Positions 43,793 through 54,427 of a stretch of DNA of 64,000 nucleotides are shown here, piece by piece. Source of the stretch: Prosopocoilus inquinatus (taxonomy: Eukaryota; Arthropoda; Insecta; Coleoptera; Lucanidae); contig CM069880.1 of the NCBI GenBank assembly GCA_036172665.1, positions 6,202,501-6,266,500 on the forward strand, given 5' to 3'. Position numbers and translations under genes: made by a program. Numbering within the stretch: position 1 is the stretch's first letter; each line of letters starts with the position of its first letter. Below the pieces are notes generated by a model, which searched no databases, had not been told where the DNA came from, and was given only the letters and a program-made list of their open reading frames with translations.

Positions 43793-44600
43793 TGTTACAA
43801 ATTTGGAGGTTCACAAATTACAGTCGCTAATTTTCAGAACACTTTAATTACAATCTGTCGTTTTACACAATTAAAAAAAAACAATAGCAATGAGCTGCGA
43901 CGCTTGTCTATCAAATAACACTTACAAAATGTACTTTCTATTTATTCGAGGTATGAACCTAGAGATGGGATTCCACCCGGTGCAATCGTTTGCACCGGTG
44001 GAATCACGGAATGCACCCGGTACATTGAATGCTTTGCCCGGTTGCCTACATTTACATAAGACATAAAAAATGCTTCAAAATGACACCAAGTATAATATAT
44101 TTTGTACGGACTATCGCTAGATAATTATTTTGTAACGTCAACTTCAAAAACTTACTCATTTTGTTCAGATTTTAAACTACGAAGCTTCCGGTCAAACTTC
44201 AAAGTTTACTATTCAGCTATTCACCATACACTAGGTAACATTAAACCTGTAAACCACCTGCAAACAATTAAATAACATCAAGAAAAGATTATTTCTCGTT
44301 CGATTTGCGCGGGAAATTTAAATTTTTGAATGCACCCGGTACGTTCATGTATACACCGCGGTGAATGCACACACGTGGGTGCTTTCAATGCACCGGGTTC
44401 ATTCCCTGGCCCATCTCTATATGAACCCTTCTGTTGCCAACTACAGACTAAACTTCTGGCGGACCGTTACGGCTTTTATAGCAGAGCCCTCTTTTGCTCG
44501 AACTTACTAGAATGAACGCATAGCTTCGGTAACGTTCTGTGACGCAAGGTGGCGAGACTGATGCTAAAATTAGATCTATTTGCGCGTCACGGCCGTAACA
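43793..44600 (-). repeat. Solo LTR (TGTTACGGCCGTGACGC family) split by a hAT MITE
   Basis: Read on the - strand it starts TGTTACGGCCGTGACGC and ends CCAAATTTGTAACA. The flanks carry ATAT (43789-43792 and 44601-44604), a 4-bp target duplication. Without the MITE the LTR is about 340 bp. The start is related to 60375-60475, and the end is related to 45147. Confidence 0.75.
43960..44419. mobile_element. TAGAGATGGG hAT MITE, copy 1, target duplication TATGAACC
   Basis: TAGAGATGGG...CCCATCTCTA is flanked by TATGAACC at 43952-43959 and 44420-44427. The subterminal regions hold GCACCCGGTGCA palindromes. 460 bp. Confidence 0.9.
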
Positions 44601-45146
44601 ATATTAAACTAGTGGTATAATATTTGTGTTAAGAAATGATATGCGCTATCAAGTTAACAACAATATCTGTATTTAGCTAAGACATGAAATTTATTCCTAG
44701 CCACCTGAGACTGGATCTTGTAAACAATTAAAAAATAGAGCATACGTTATAACAATTTAAATTTTAACAAAATGTAGGTACGGTAACGGACATTAAATCC
44801 GGACAAGAATTTAATATAAATATAAGTAATAGCATACGTATTTTGACAAATTTGATAAATCAGAATAACAGAATTTGATATTGAAACAACTTTCCATGCG
44901 ACATTCGCATCAAGAAGTAATTATTTCCGGTAATTAGGGGCATTTCTTGCTACTTAGCAATTTCTTGCATTGAATTGGGATTCGACTGAAATTGTTGCTG
45001 TTTGGTAAATTTATCGAAATTCTTGGAGTTTATCTGAGTTTACCAGACGATAGTACATGTAAATTAATGTATTTGACCTTGGTTATCTCAAAAAAACAAA
45101 TATGGACTTAGCTACTTTTTCCACTGACCCCTTCAATTGTTCATAT
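44601..45146. other. No feature recognised
   Basis: AT-rich spacer between two LTRs; no coding sequence seen. Confidence 0.4.
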
Positions 45147-45517
45147 TGTTACGAATTCGGGGTTCGCAAATAATAATCGTCAGTTGATTTCAAAAACTTT
45201 AATTAGACACTAGCTTAACACAGTTCAAATTAAAGAAATAGCTTACAACACATATTTTGATAAATATCACTTAAATATTTCACCGCTTATTTCGTCCAAG
45301 TTGCTCACCCTATCGCTCGCTCAATGTAAACCTTGAATTGCGCGCCGTCCGCACTTATTTATACTATACCGTTGTGACTAGAATTACCTCGAACGGCGTG
45401 GAAGGAACACGAAGTTTCTGGAACATTTCAGAGGCCGTAGCTTCTCGAAACGGGTAACTACGCGTTTCTATCAACCCGCGAACAGTCGGGTGACCGATAA
45501 ATGACGTGACTGCCCCC
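45147..45517 (-). repeat. Degenerate LTR related to 43793-44600
   Basis: The left end TGTTACGAATTCGGGGTTCGC parallels TGTTACAAATTTGGAGGTTCAC at 43793. To the right, on the - strand, a purine tract AAGGAGGGGGCAG (about 45518-45530) precedes the LTR. The start has lost its TG. Confidence 0.55.
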
Positions 45518-45780
45518 TCCTTAGTTCTATTCGTCCCCAACAGATTATGGATCCAGGCGGTCGATGGGACATCATTGATACTCCTAATGATTTTCTAGGG
45601 TCCATCCCAGGGAGCCTGTAATGATTCCAAGAGGAGAACCAGGTATGGCTATACAATCCCAAAAGGACTCGAATTTCTACATTAGTGATTTTCGTAGAAA
45701 TGCGAATGTTATTGCTACTAGTACTGGCACAACAGTGTCTTGACATTTTCACCAAAATACGAATTAAAACTCTAAAAACA
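45518..45780 (-). pseudogene. Degenerate 3' end of a gypsy-like pol
   Basis: Located directly before the polypurine tract of the LTR at 45147-45517, where pol should end. Frames are broken by stops, and no confident domain can be read. The call rests on position. Confidence 0.3.
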
Positions 45781-46560
45781 CGTTAAACGCTCAAGGAACA
45801 CACGGGACTGGTTAGTTTATGACGTCATCCAGTAGTGGGGATATGGTGGGGACGCGACAACATTGCAAATCTTTTTTTAATTTTGGCGACTAAAAATCCA
45901 ATGTTGTCGCCGGCGACATGTTTGGGCTACTGAAAATTTGGCGATTTTTTAGGCGACTCAAATACTAAGATATTAATTTCGTCACTTGATGATTATGAAA
46001 CAAAATTATGTAACCCACGGTGACAAAAGCATTGTCATTTTGGAATGCGGAAGAAGCTGATAAGAAATAAACATGTCTTCATTCACTCCCAGATCTATTA
46101 CGTAAGAAAGGGGTATCAGGAAAATAAGGAAAACAAAGAGCAATCATTCATATTTAGCAATATAATTTGTTCTCTTCAATCTGTTGATGGTTTTGTTTTT
46201 TGTTATTATTAAAAATGTACATAAGAATATTAATTGATAGACATCGTGGATGGGATCGTAGAGGGAGTACTCCCTCCGCGATAGCAGCCGTTTTGCAACG
46301 ACCTTTTACAACCCTGGTAGAAAAGGTGGGATGTCCGTAAATTTGACTGTACTTTCTCTCCAGTTAATGTTCCTTCCACGATAAACATATGGAAGCGTCA
46401 CATATATTACAATATTTTCCTTGGTTTCCTCTACATCCATGGTTTTCCTCATTATACGGCCCTTCATAAAACTTCCGCTAGGTGTCAGCAATTTCGTAAT
46501 TTTCTGGGCTACGAGAAGAGCCACGTTGTAGTATCTCCCACTATTCCCCATAGTCGTCAA

Positions 46561-46999
46561 TAGAGATGGGATTCCACCCGGTGCAAGCGTTTGCACCGGT
46601 AGAATCACGGAATGCACCCAGAATGCACCCGGTGTATTGCCCGGTTGCCTACATTTTCATAAGACATAAAAAATGTTTCAACAGGACACCAAATATAACA
46701 TATTTGGGACGGACTATCGTTAGGTAATTATTTTTTAAAGTTAATTTCAAAAACTTACTCGTTTTGTTCAGATTTTAAGCTATAAAGCTTTCGCTTAAAC
46801 TTAAAAGTTTACTGTTCAGCTATTCACCACAAACTATGAAACATTAAACCTGTAAACCACCTGCAAACAATTAAATAATATCAAGAAATGGTAATTTCTC
46901 GTTCGATTTGCGTGGGAAGTTTAAATTTTTGAATGCACCCGGTACATTCATGTATGCACCCTGGTGAATGCATCGGGTTCATTCCCTGGCCCATCTCTA
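46561..46999. mobile_element. TAGAGATGGG hAT MITE, copy 2, target duplication GTCGTCAA
   Basis: Flanked by GTCGTCAA at 46553-46560 and 47000-47007. 439 bp, same ends and GCACCCGGTGCA-type arrays as copy 1. The related locus at 17490-17520 holds the site once and without an insert. Confidence 0.9.
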
Positions 47000-47019
47000 G
47001 TCGTCAATGAAACGTCAAT

Positions 47020-47523
47020 AAGAATGAGCCAGCCTCCCAGCCGATCGTGTACCAACAGAAGTTATAAAACGTGTGGCTCTCGTGAAATACAAACATAAAC
47101 CAAAACTATGAATTTAAGTACCTGTGTTTTATAAACAGTACAGGTAATTAATTCTAAGTATTCTTTTTCTTTTTTTTTTTTTGTACTTGTTTGTATTTTA
47201 TTTTTTTTTCATCTTTAAAATTGACGAACACATCTGATATGTACTTATTAGCAAGTGTAATAAAGATTGAATTGAATTGAAATTAATGCAGAATGTATTA
47301 TTTGCGGTAAACTGTTGAGCGTAAAACGATATAATATTGCTCGTCACTACAACATTTTCCATAAAGAATATTATCTACATAAGTTTTGTATATCGTTGGT
47401 TGTTGAAATTGAAGCGACTGAGCGCCAAGTGGGAACCGGCACTGCCTGTGCGATGGTAGAAGGAGAATATACCCCGACATATTCCCCTCGCATGATTAGA
47501 CCTGCTTTAGATATTCTCAAATG
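47020..47523 (+). pseudogene. hAT-related zinc-finger exon fragment, copy 2
   Basis: About 47296-47523 is open (AECIICGKLLSV, RHYNIFHKEY, then to a TGA). The CxxC...HxxxxxH spacing is that of BED/SPIN-DOC-like fingers at the start of hAT-derived proteins such as GTF2IRD2. The rest of a transposase is absent. The reverse copy is at 17130-17540. A small acceptable exon at 47626-47727 follows. Confidence 0.5.
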
Positions 47524-47625
47524 AAGATATTTTTCTTGGAACACCTATTTACAAAAACGAAAGTTCCTAAATATTCTCTATTGTTCAATTTCTGGTTACT
47601 GTATTTTTCTCACTTTTGCATGCAG

Positions 47626-47727
47626 TCAAAACAGAGTTGATCTCTCACAACACATCGGTAGAGTGTACATCACCTCTTATGAGATTAAAACAAGATGTAA
47701 ATAATTCTCTAAGTGAAGTCTGCGCAG
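47626..47727 (+). other. Candidate orphan exon, 102 bp
   Basis: A pyrimidine-rich tract and TGCAG precede an open stretch that ends at CAG/GTAAAT. It encodes about 34 residues (HNTSVECTSPLMRLKQD part) with no recognised family. It could belong to the zinc-finger unit just upstream or be chance. Confidence 0.25.
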
Positions 47728-48157
47728 GTAAATCGAAAACGTAATTATTGTATCTTAGTAATAAAAAAAATATATCCTGGATTGCGACTACATTGGGCTA
47801 CTTCAATTGCTAAGATTGGCGACTTTGTGTATTTTTAATTTGGCAACCCTGATCCTACGTACTTTAGTATCCTTGAATTATCTCTGCTTGAACTGTCCCT
47901 AGTGATCAGTGTTGTGAATTGCATGTAACTAAATTATCGTACGATTGCGTTAAAATTATCGTTTAATAATCGATCGTTTTCGACTGACAAGAATTAAATT
48001 CAGAAAATAGTACAATATGCTCATATAACTATAATCCGGTTACAAACAAAGTTATAAACATTTACAAATAAATGTAAATATATTTTATTTAAAAAACTCA
48101 AAATAAGAAAAAAAAAAATTCGTCAAAAATATCACCTTGAATAGTTTCAGCGTATGA

Positions 48158-48752
48158 TATTGTTGTGAGTCGCTAAAATTATCACTTACCTTACGGTAAA
48201 TTTCCAACGTTACCGGGAAGGCAACATTCATTTGTTACCGTTTGATACCTCTGGCGTCAAAATAACGTAATTTCGTAAAGAAATGGTCAAGGAATATATT
48301 TGACTATTTAGGAAAAGCGTAAGTTCTAAAAAAAGGAAATAAATATTTTATAACCTAACCTGACTATCGTTACGCATGAATTTATTTAGTGGAAATATGG
48401 TGGAAGAACATAATATTTTATATTGTAAACCTTATTTTCAAAAAAAGCCAAAAATTTAATGCGTATTAGGTATCAAATTAATTAGAAAATTGAGTAAAAA
48501 TCACATTTTTAGTTAAAAGCGTAACTGGTAACTCTGGCGCGAGATGTCGCCACTAGAGCTGTAATTGGTAATATTAGGCGTTTAAGATAATTGGAGCGGT
48601 ACATACCGGGTAATCGGGTTAATCTATTCTCTCACTCTCACTTGGATTCATTCTATCTTACTTTTCTACCCTGATCCATGAACCGCTCCAATTTTCGTAA
48701 ACGCCTATTACGGTAACATTAAAAATAAATTACCGGTAATTTAACAACACTA
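48158..48752. mobile_element. GTTACC-family hAT MITE, target duplication GCGTATGA, with nested insert
   Basis: TATTGTTGTGAGTCG...AACAACACTA is flanked by GCGTATGA at 48150-48157 and 48753-48760. Interrupted at about 48575-48706 by another TIR unit. Confidence 0.9.
48575..48706. mobile_element. Nested TIR unit GGCGTTTA...TAAACGCC, about 132 bp
   Basis: GGCGTTTAAGATAATTGGAG is mirrored by CTCCAATTTTCGTAAACGCC. The flanking ATTA repeat at both sides may be the target duplication (TTA or TA also possible). Confidence 0.7.
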
Positions 48753-48780
48753 GCGTATGATGTAATACACTATAGTATGC

Positions 48781-48990
48781 TTAAAATTCACTCAACCATA
48801 TTGTACATTCTGTCTGCGAACTAAGCAAAATGGCATTTACCGTACTCGTTATTAATAAGTGATTTCTAATTTTAGTTTTCATCAAGTTTATTCTTGAAAA
48901 TATCCTTTCACAACTTGCGCTGGAATGAGGAAGTGACAGCACACCAGTCAAAAATTTACATAAATCGGGAAACAATTCCCGTCATTTAGG
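48781..48990 (-). pseudogene. hAT transposase C-terminal (dimerisation) fragment
   Basis: A 64-codon frame with LSLPHSSASCERIFSRINLM, the conserved C-terminal dimerisation motif of hAT transposases. Nothing upstream of it is conserved. A related fragment is at 58684-58960. Confidence 0.75.
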
Positions 48991-49551
48991 TCTAAATCTA
49001 AAATACAGTTTATAATTTAACGTTTGACTATTGGTAGTACTGCCAAAAAACTGTTTCTGTTACGTTACAATTCATAATTTGTAAATAAAAATTATCTAAA
49101 CTTTTTTATGTTTGTTTGCTAAAATAGTCGTATAAACTAGCATTATCGCGTTTGTACATACTACCGTACATCGTACCCAGAATCAAGTAATCGCACTACT
49201 CACACTTAAACAGAAATAAAAGTACACCTTATCAACAGACATGATTTGCATTATTACAAATAACATATCAGAAAAACAAAGAAAAGTTACAGTACAATAA
49301 AACAATCCTGAATTACAATATTTCATTACGGAAATTTAAAGTTAAAATATTTCTGTCTTTTGCCAGTGTATGTGAAATAATAGTTATTTTAACGCGAAGT
49401 CTGATCTACTAAGGTAATATAACATGAAAATCTACCCATATTCATTACATTACATGAAAAGAGAAGATGGTGTAATGTGATATTAGCCTGCGCTTACTTG
49501 ATGGAAGACTTATCAAAGGTTAACGACGACAACAGTCAGATCGCCTTGTAA

Positions 49552-49677
49552 GGCCCGGTTTTTCAATCACAGGTTAACCCTAACTCGGTTTATTTCCATG
49601 GTAACAAGTGCGAAGACAATTGTTTCCATGACAATAAATTGAAGGTTAAAGTTAACTTTTGACTGAAAAACCGGGCC
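49552..49677. mobile_element. GGCCCGGTTT MITE, copy 2
   Basis: GGCCCGGTTTTTCAATCACA to its mirror (GACTGAAAAACCGGGCC). 126 bp, same family as 9086-9194. Confidence 0.75.
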
Positions 49678-50001
49678 TAAGCAAAACGTCTGACCTCCAT
49701 AATCGTTTGTTTGGATTTCAAATCCCGACCCGACCCGTCAGCTGATTGGACAGATAACAGAAAATAATCACGCAGTAAATGAAATTCACAACACTGCCCA
49801 TAAACTAAATGCAGGGTTAATGATCAATAAAACAATGAATTATAGCTTAATTTTCTCTTGACCTTATGTCTCACAGTAATATTTCCCGCGTAATGGAAAT
49901 GTTTGAAGTCGTTCGAGAGAACTGCTCGAAGGAGATGAGCTACTTTGCAATAAATCTTTACTTATGGATGGTGTTACCTTAGAAACACCAACACCAGTAT
50001 T

Positions 50002-51346
50002 ACCGTGCCTTCAATTGAATTCCTCATTAAAGTAAACTGTGATTTTTTTATGAAGTTGGCGACACAATTCTAGAGAAAACAGTTGTCATTAACTGTCAGC
50101 ACTGATCATAACATCAAATAAAAAGACAACATTAAAGTTTAAAGTAGATGCTCAAAGTGCTCTCCTTCAGCTTGAATAAATAAGCGTACTCTGCGTGTCA
50201 TGTTTTCAAACCCGTTTGCTAAGTGTTCGGGAGTTATGTTAGCACACACATCTGTAATGCCCGCACAAGTTCTTCGATTGTATAACGCGTAGTTCTAAAA
50301 ACTGTGTTTTTCATGTGCGGATAAATGAAGTAATCCATAATTGTGAGATCCGGAGACCTTGCAGGAAAATTCACAATCCGATTATCGAAAAACTGCTGCA
50401 GGAAAGTCATTGTTTGATGAGCTTTGTGGGCAGTAGCATTGTCTTGCTGAAAAAACCCTTCTGTAAGTTCATCATCATGTAGTTCATTAATGAAAGGTTC
50501 TAATACCTCATTTCGGTGTCTTTCAGCAGTTACTGAGTCGTTAAAAAATATTGGTCCGATGATACGCCTTCTTGATTCTGCTAGCCAAACACCAAACTTT
50601 AATGGATGTAATGGAGTTTCCACAAATTCATGGGGATTTTCTGCTGACCATATTCTCCATATTCTGTTTATTTAAATACCCTGAGAGATGAAACCAGGCC
50701 TCATCAGAAAAGAAACACTTGTCAAGAATGTCGTCGTTGTTTATGTTATCAAGAAACCACTGACAATATTCTGTTCTTCTGTGAAAATCTACTGGCCTGA
50801 GTTCATGGACTGCTTCAATCTTATATGGATAAAGCTTTAAGTGTTTTTTAAGAATAGTGTGACATATTCCCACTGATAGCTGAACTTCTTGTGAAAGTTT
50901 CGCAATAGATTTCTTGGGAGAGAGTTCCATTCGATCCCGAACATCTTCAATGCAGGCTACAGTCCTTTTCTTAGCTGCTCCGCTCCTTGTTTTGCGACCA
51001 AGTGATCCTCTTTCACGAAATTTAAGAACACAAGCATGGATATGTTTAACTAGCTGTTCATAAGTACTAGCAAAATTAGGAAACTGCTGTCGAAACTTCT
51101 CTACACACTGATTAATTGAATAAACTAACTATCCATTTTCTATTCTACCGGTTTGGAAATAACTTTCAACAATAAGTATGTTCTGCTGTAATTCTAACAT
51201 TTTGAATTGAAAATACAAAGTGTCAATTTGACATTTGTTTAATTAAATAATTGAACAGCTATCAGTGCTGCAAATTTTAGGAGAAAAAAACAGTGAAATC
51301 ATAGCCCAATTTAATGAGGAATTCAATTGAAGGCACGGTACTTGTA
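50002..51346 (-). mobile_element. Mariner-like element 2, degenerate
   Basis: Inverted blocks TACCGTGCCTTCAATTGAATT (50005) and AATTCAATTGAAGGCACGGTA (51325-51345) bound about 1.34 kb that contains a broken transposase. TA duplications are not clear. Confidence 0.65.
50234..51200 (-). pseudogene. Mariner-like transposase 2, broken
   Basis: Fragments run from near 51200 (NQCVEKFRQQFPNFASTYEQ) through 50930-50628 (helix-turn-helix, then CFFSDEAWFH) and 50623-50234 (PLHPLKFGVWLAES, QQDNATAHKAH, SPDLTIMDYF). Stops and a frame change near 50625 separate them. It belongs to the same superfamily as the 30-kb copy but a clearly different lineage. Confidence 0.8.
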
Positions 51347-51666
51347 ACAAACGGTACTGCATCTGACTTAACAACGCATTGATCACTTTTAGCAATAAAC
51401 CCTTCGGGAGTAAAATGTTGAGAACAAATGAATTTGCTTCTTGTCCACTCATGTTGCAATATCTTTTTCGAGAACTTGCAACCACTTTGTCACTAATTTA
51501 TCTCGAGGAAATCTGAAACAATTGTATCAATAATGATTATTTAGTACATGCTTTTAATCAATCCCTGCTGCATAAATGGGTAGATATAACAACTTATATG
51601 TGAAAAGAAACAATCTTCGGGCTTAAATCTTCGAATGTTTGAAAATCCTGGTACAGAACAAGACAT
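51277..51666 (-). pseudogene. THAP-domain gene fragment, two exons
   Basis: Exon 1 starts at 51666 (MSCSVPGFSN, where THAP domains have CxVPGC). After an intron with a TTTCAG acceptor, exon 2 from 51512 gives FPRDKLVTKWLQVLEKD and, one frame away, ICSQHFTPEGFI and DAVPFV, the second half of a C2CH THAP zinc finger. The frameshift and the Cys-to-Phe change mean it is probably dead. The last codons (VPSIEFLIKLGYDF) run into the TIR of mariner element 2. THAP domains bind DNA in P-element-type transposases and host factors. Confidence 0.6.
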
Positions 51667-51802
51667 CTTGTAGTAGATAATATAAATTATCTAATGGTCC
51701 CGAAAAATATAAAACCACACAGATTACAATACAAAACAACGTCTTTGAAAAAAAATCACATGCCATAACCCCAAAACCACAACACGCTCATCAGAGCGCC
51801 GC

Positions 51803-52424
51803 ATGTTTTATGTACGGTATGTCAATACCGTATATAAAACACCTGCGGCGGTCGTATTTCATATACGAACGTCAAAATGGCGGCTTCCAAAGATTTGTCA
51901 TAAATTTGGATGCACACTCGTCGAAGCGAGTTCTCCCCTCCTCTATTTCTCTGGGAGAAACACAGTACATAGACTGCTGACTCTTACATATAAAAATGGT
52001 GTCGAGTTTTTACGCCATCTGTATTTGCCTGACATAAGTACATTAATAATAATGCAGAACCCTGTTAAAAGAAAAGGCCAGGAAATTTAAATAAATCCCC
52101 ACACACCCATAAAAAATTTTATTTGTAAGTACATGTGAATTATTCAGTGAAAGAACAATAAGTGACTACTTTGTGTTTACGTAATCACTTACTATCCTTT
52201 CACTGAATAATTCACGTGTACTATACATGAAGTTTGATCAAATCAATGAAATAAAAGAGAAATATAAATTACAATACAATTTTATACGATACGATTTATT
52301 AACATGTACCTCATCTAAGACCTAGTATTTACTGATCATGCATTAACATTTATTGTGAAGGGAATTCATAGAAAGTGGAAAAAAAACTGTATGTTCGCTT
52401 TTATCAAGGAACTATGTCAACTAT
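51803..52424. other. No gene recognised; small hairpin at 52128-52221
   Basis: A 95-codon open frame at 51803-52090 has no recognised domain. A MITE-like hairpin (TGTGAATTATTCAGTGAAAG and mirror) lies at 52128-52221. Confidence 0.4.
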
Positions 52425-52553
52425 TGAATTATTATTATTCAACTGCTGACTGACTGTGGTTTACATGTGGTAGCCATAATTTCAGATGAAGGTTCAGCTA
52501 ATCAAGCTGCTGTTATTAGATTAATTTCCGAAACCAACCTTTATTTCGCATAA
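52425..52553 (+). pseudogene. P-element/THAP9-like transposase fragment
   Basis: LLTDCGLHVVAIISDEGSAN matches the pattern (GF-VVA-xxxDxGSxN) around an acidic catalytic position of P-element-type transposases. It is short and bounded by stops. Located 0.8 kb from the THAP fragment but on the other strand. Confidence 0.4.
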
Positions 52554-54125
52554 CAAAATTTTTTTATTACTATCTTCAGCAGGTGCAATAGCGAAACTAA
52601 TTCCTGTTGAATAATTTATTCCCCGAGAAGTTGATGGGAACATTTCAACAAATGCCTCATAGATTATTATTTTGTCTCCTGCTAAATCAGCATCGCACCA
52701 TATTTCAGAGAAATAACTAAATCAACTAAATTCTGCTGTGTACTGTCACTTACATATTCAATAACTAAGCTGTCTGCTCCAAACAATTACCATGTCATGA
52801 AGATAAACTTTCTGGTGTGGTTCTTGTGTTAGTGGCAAATTCTCAAGAGACGATAGCACTGTGCAATGCATCTATAATAATTGACTATTTAAGTCAATTA
52901 CATTTCTAATAAAGCAAGTACACGGACCTCCTTGTTTCTCAGGTGTAACAGGTTATTGTTGATGTGGTGACTGCCAGAAACAATTTTCTGGCGAAAAGAC
53001 GGACATGATTGGTGGATATGGTATTCACATGATATTTTCTACCAACCTCAGGTGTACAATCCCGAGTCTTGGGTCTGCCAACATCAAAAATTCACGAGCT
53101 TGGCTGCCATTTGTATTTGCCTGACTGAAGTAAAATTCAATACCACCTTGTCTTATAAAAGATCTACCCCTCTGACACAGTATAGACATCAATGAGTAGG
53201 GACAGCTTCTGTCGACACTTTTGAAGTTCATACTACAATTTTCAGAACCTATGTTGGCGGGCAGTCATTTTAATGCTACCAGATGTCGCTACTTCAAAGA
53301 CTTATTTATTTCGTAAGATATACTTTTTATTTTAAAAAACAAAAGCTTGTTTTATTAGAAAAATTACAAGTGAGCTCAAAATAGTCGAAACATGATGAAA
53401 TTCGATAAGATAATCTAATGGTTACTTATCCACCAAAACAGCTGATGGGTAATTGACGGCCATATTGAATGTGTGCCGGAATTCTGGCGGAACGTCCGTT
53501 TTTTGGCCATGTTCAAGTGATCACCGAGCGTGAATGCAGACTCAGCATATTGAAAGTTAACAACTCGTGTTCTTAAAGGGTTAATGTGAGAATACTAGCT
53601 GCTGAAGCTTGGCACTCCGAAAGCATGCCTGTTCAATAGCTATGTTGAATTAGTAACTCAGCTCCTGTGGTTACCTGAACGAGGCCATCAACCATTGACC
53701 GTTGCGCCACGCTCGGCCGCTTGATGAATGCCCGCTCATTTCGCACATGCGCTCTCAGAAACGGTAAGAGCGAAAAGCCCAAGCTGTCCCTACTGATTGA
53801 TGTGTATACTGTGGGAGAAACAAAAGCAGTGCTGCCAACCCTACTGAAATTTCGGAAGATTGCCGATTTGAAACTAATCTACCAAAATTATCCCTAAAAT
53901 ATAAAGTTTAGCTCGTGACATAGTGCGGTCAATTTTTGATGTAAAATTTAGAATTTTTTACATAGACTAAAAAATTATTCACAGATTAAGGAACTGTGAC
54001 TAACAATTGAACAAAACCAATTTTCAAGTGCATAACTATTTTTTTTGGGCAAAGATGTTTAAATTTCTATGTAAAAAGTTGCAAACAAATTATTCAACGT
54101 TTATTTCCTCTCCAAAACTCCAAAA
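52554..54125. other. Repeat-derived DNA, no intact gene
   Basis: The - strand frame at 53025-53231 has no recognised domain. CAGTGCTGCCAACCCTA at 53830 looks like a hAT-type end and may be the left end of the hAT element into which the gypsy element (54126-58671) inserted. Confidence 0.35.
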
Positions 54126-54290
54126 TGATAGCCGAGGGTTCTTAAATAAAACTAGATTTAATTAGATTTGCGTTTACTTCGTTCACCTCTCCGCCAATGT
54201 CACACCGAACCTGAGTTCGCGCCAGCCTTTTGCCAACGTTACTCCTCAGTGTTACCAACGTTACAAATTTTATTTTTTAGATTTACATCA
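54126..54290 (-). repeat. 3' LTR, 165 bp
   Basis: Almost identical to 58507-58671; the differences seen are C/T changes in the CGT(T/C)CACC and CCAA(T/C)GTC segments. Confidence 0.9.
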
Positions 54291-54427
54291 GTTCGGCCAA
54301 CCTGACAATAGATTGCCCTCAATCTATACATTAATTGAATACAGATTTTAACTTAACCAAATAAACATTCATGAACTTAAACTAAAATTTTAACAATGTT
54401 ACATTTCAGTTATTAAGGAACTAAAGT

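Noticed and set aside
45471..45755. 94-codon - strand frame before a degenerate LTR
   Set aside because: No domain readable; position fits a decayed pol end, so kept only as a weak pseudogene.
46306..46617. 103-codon - strand frame
   Set aside because: Crosses the border of a hAT MITE (46561) and has no recognised domain.
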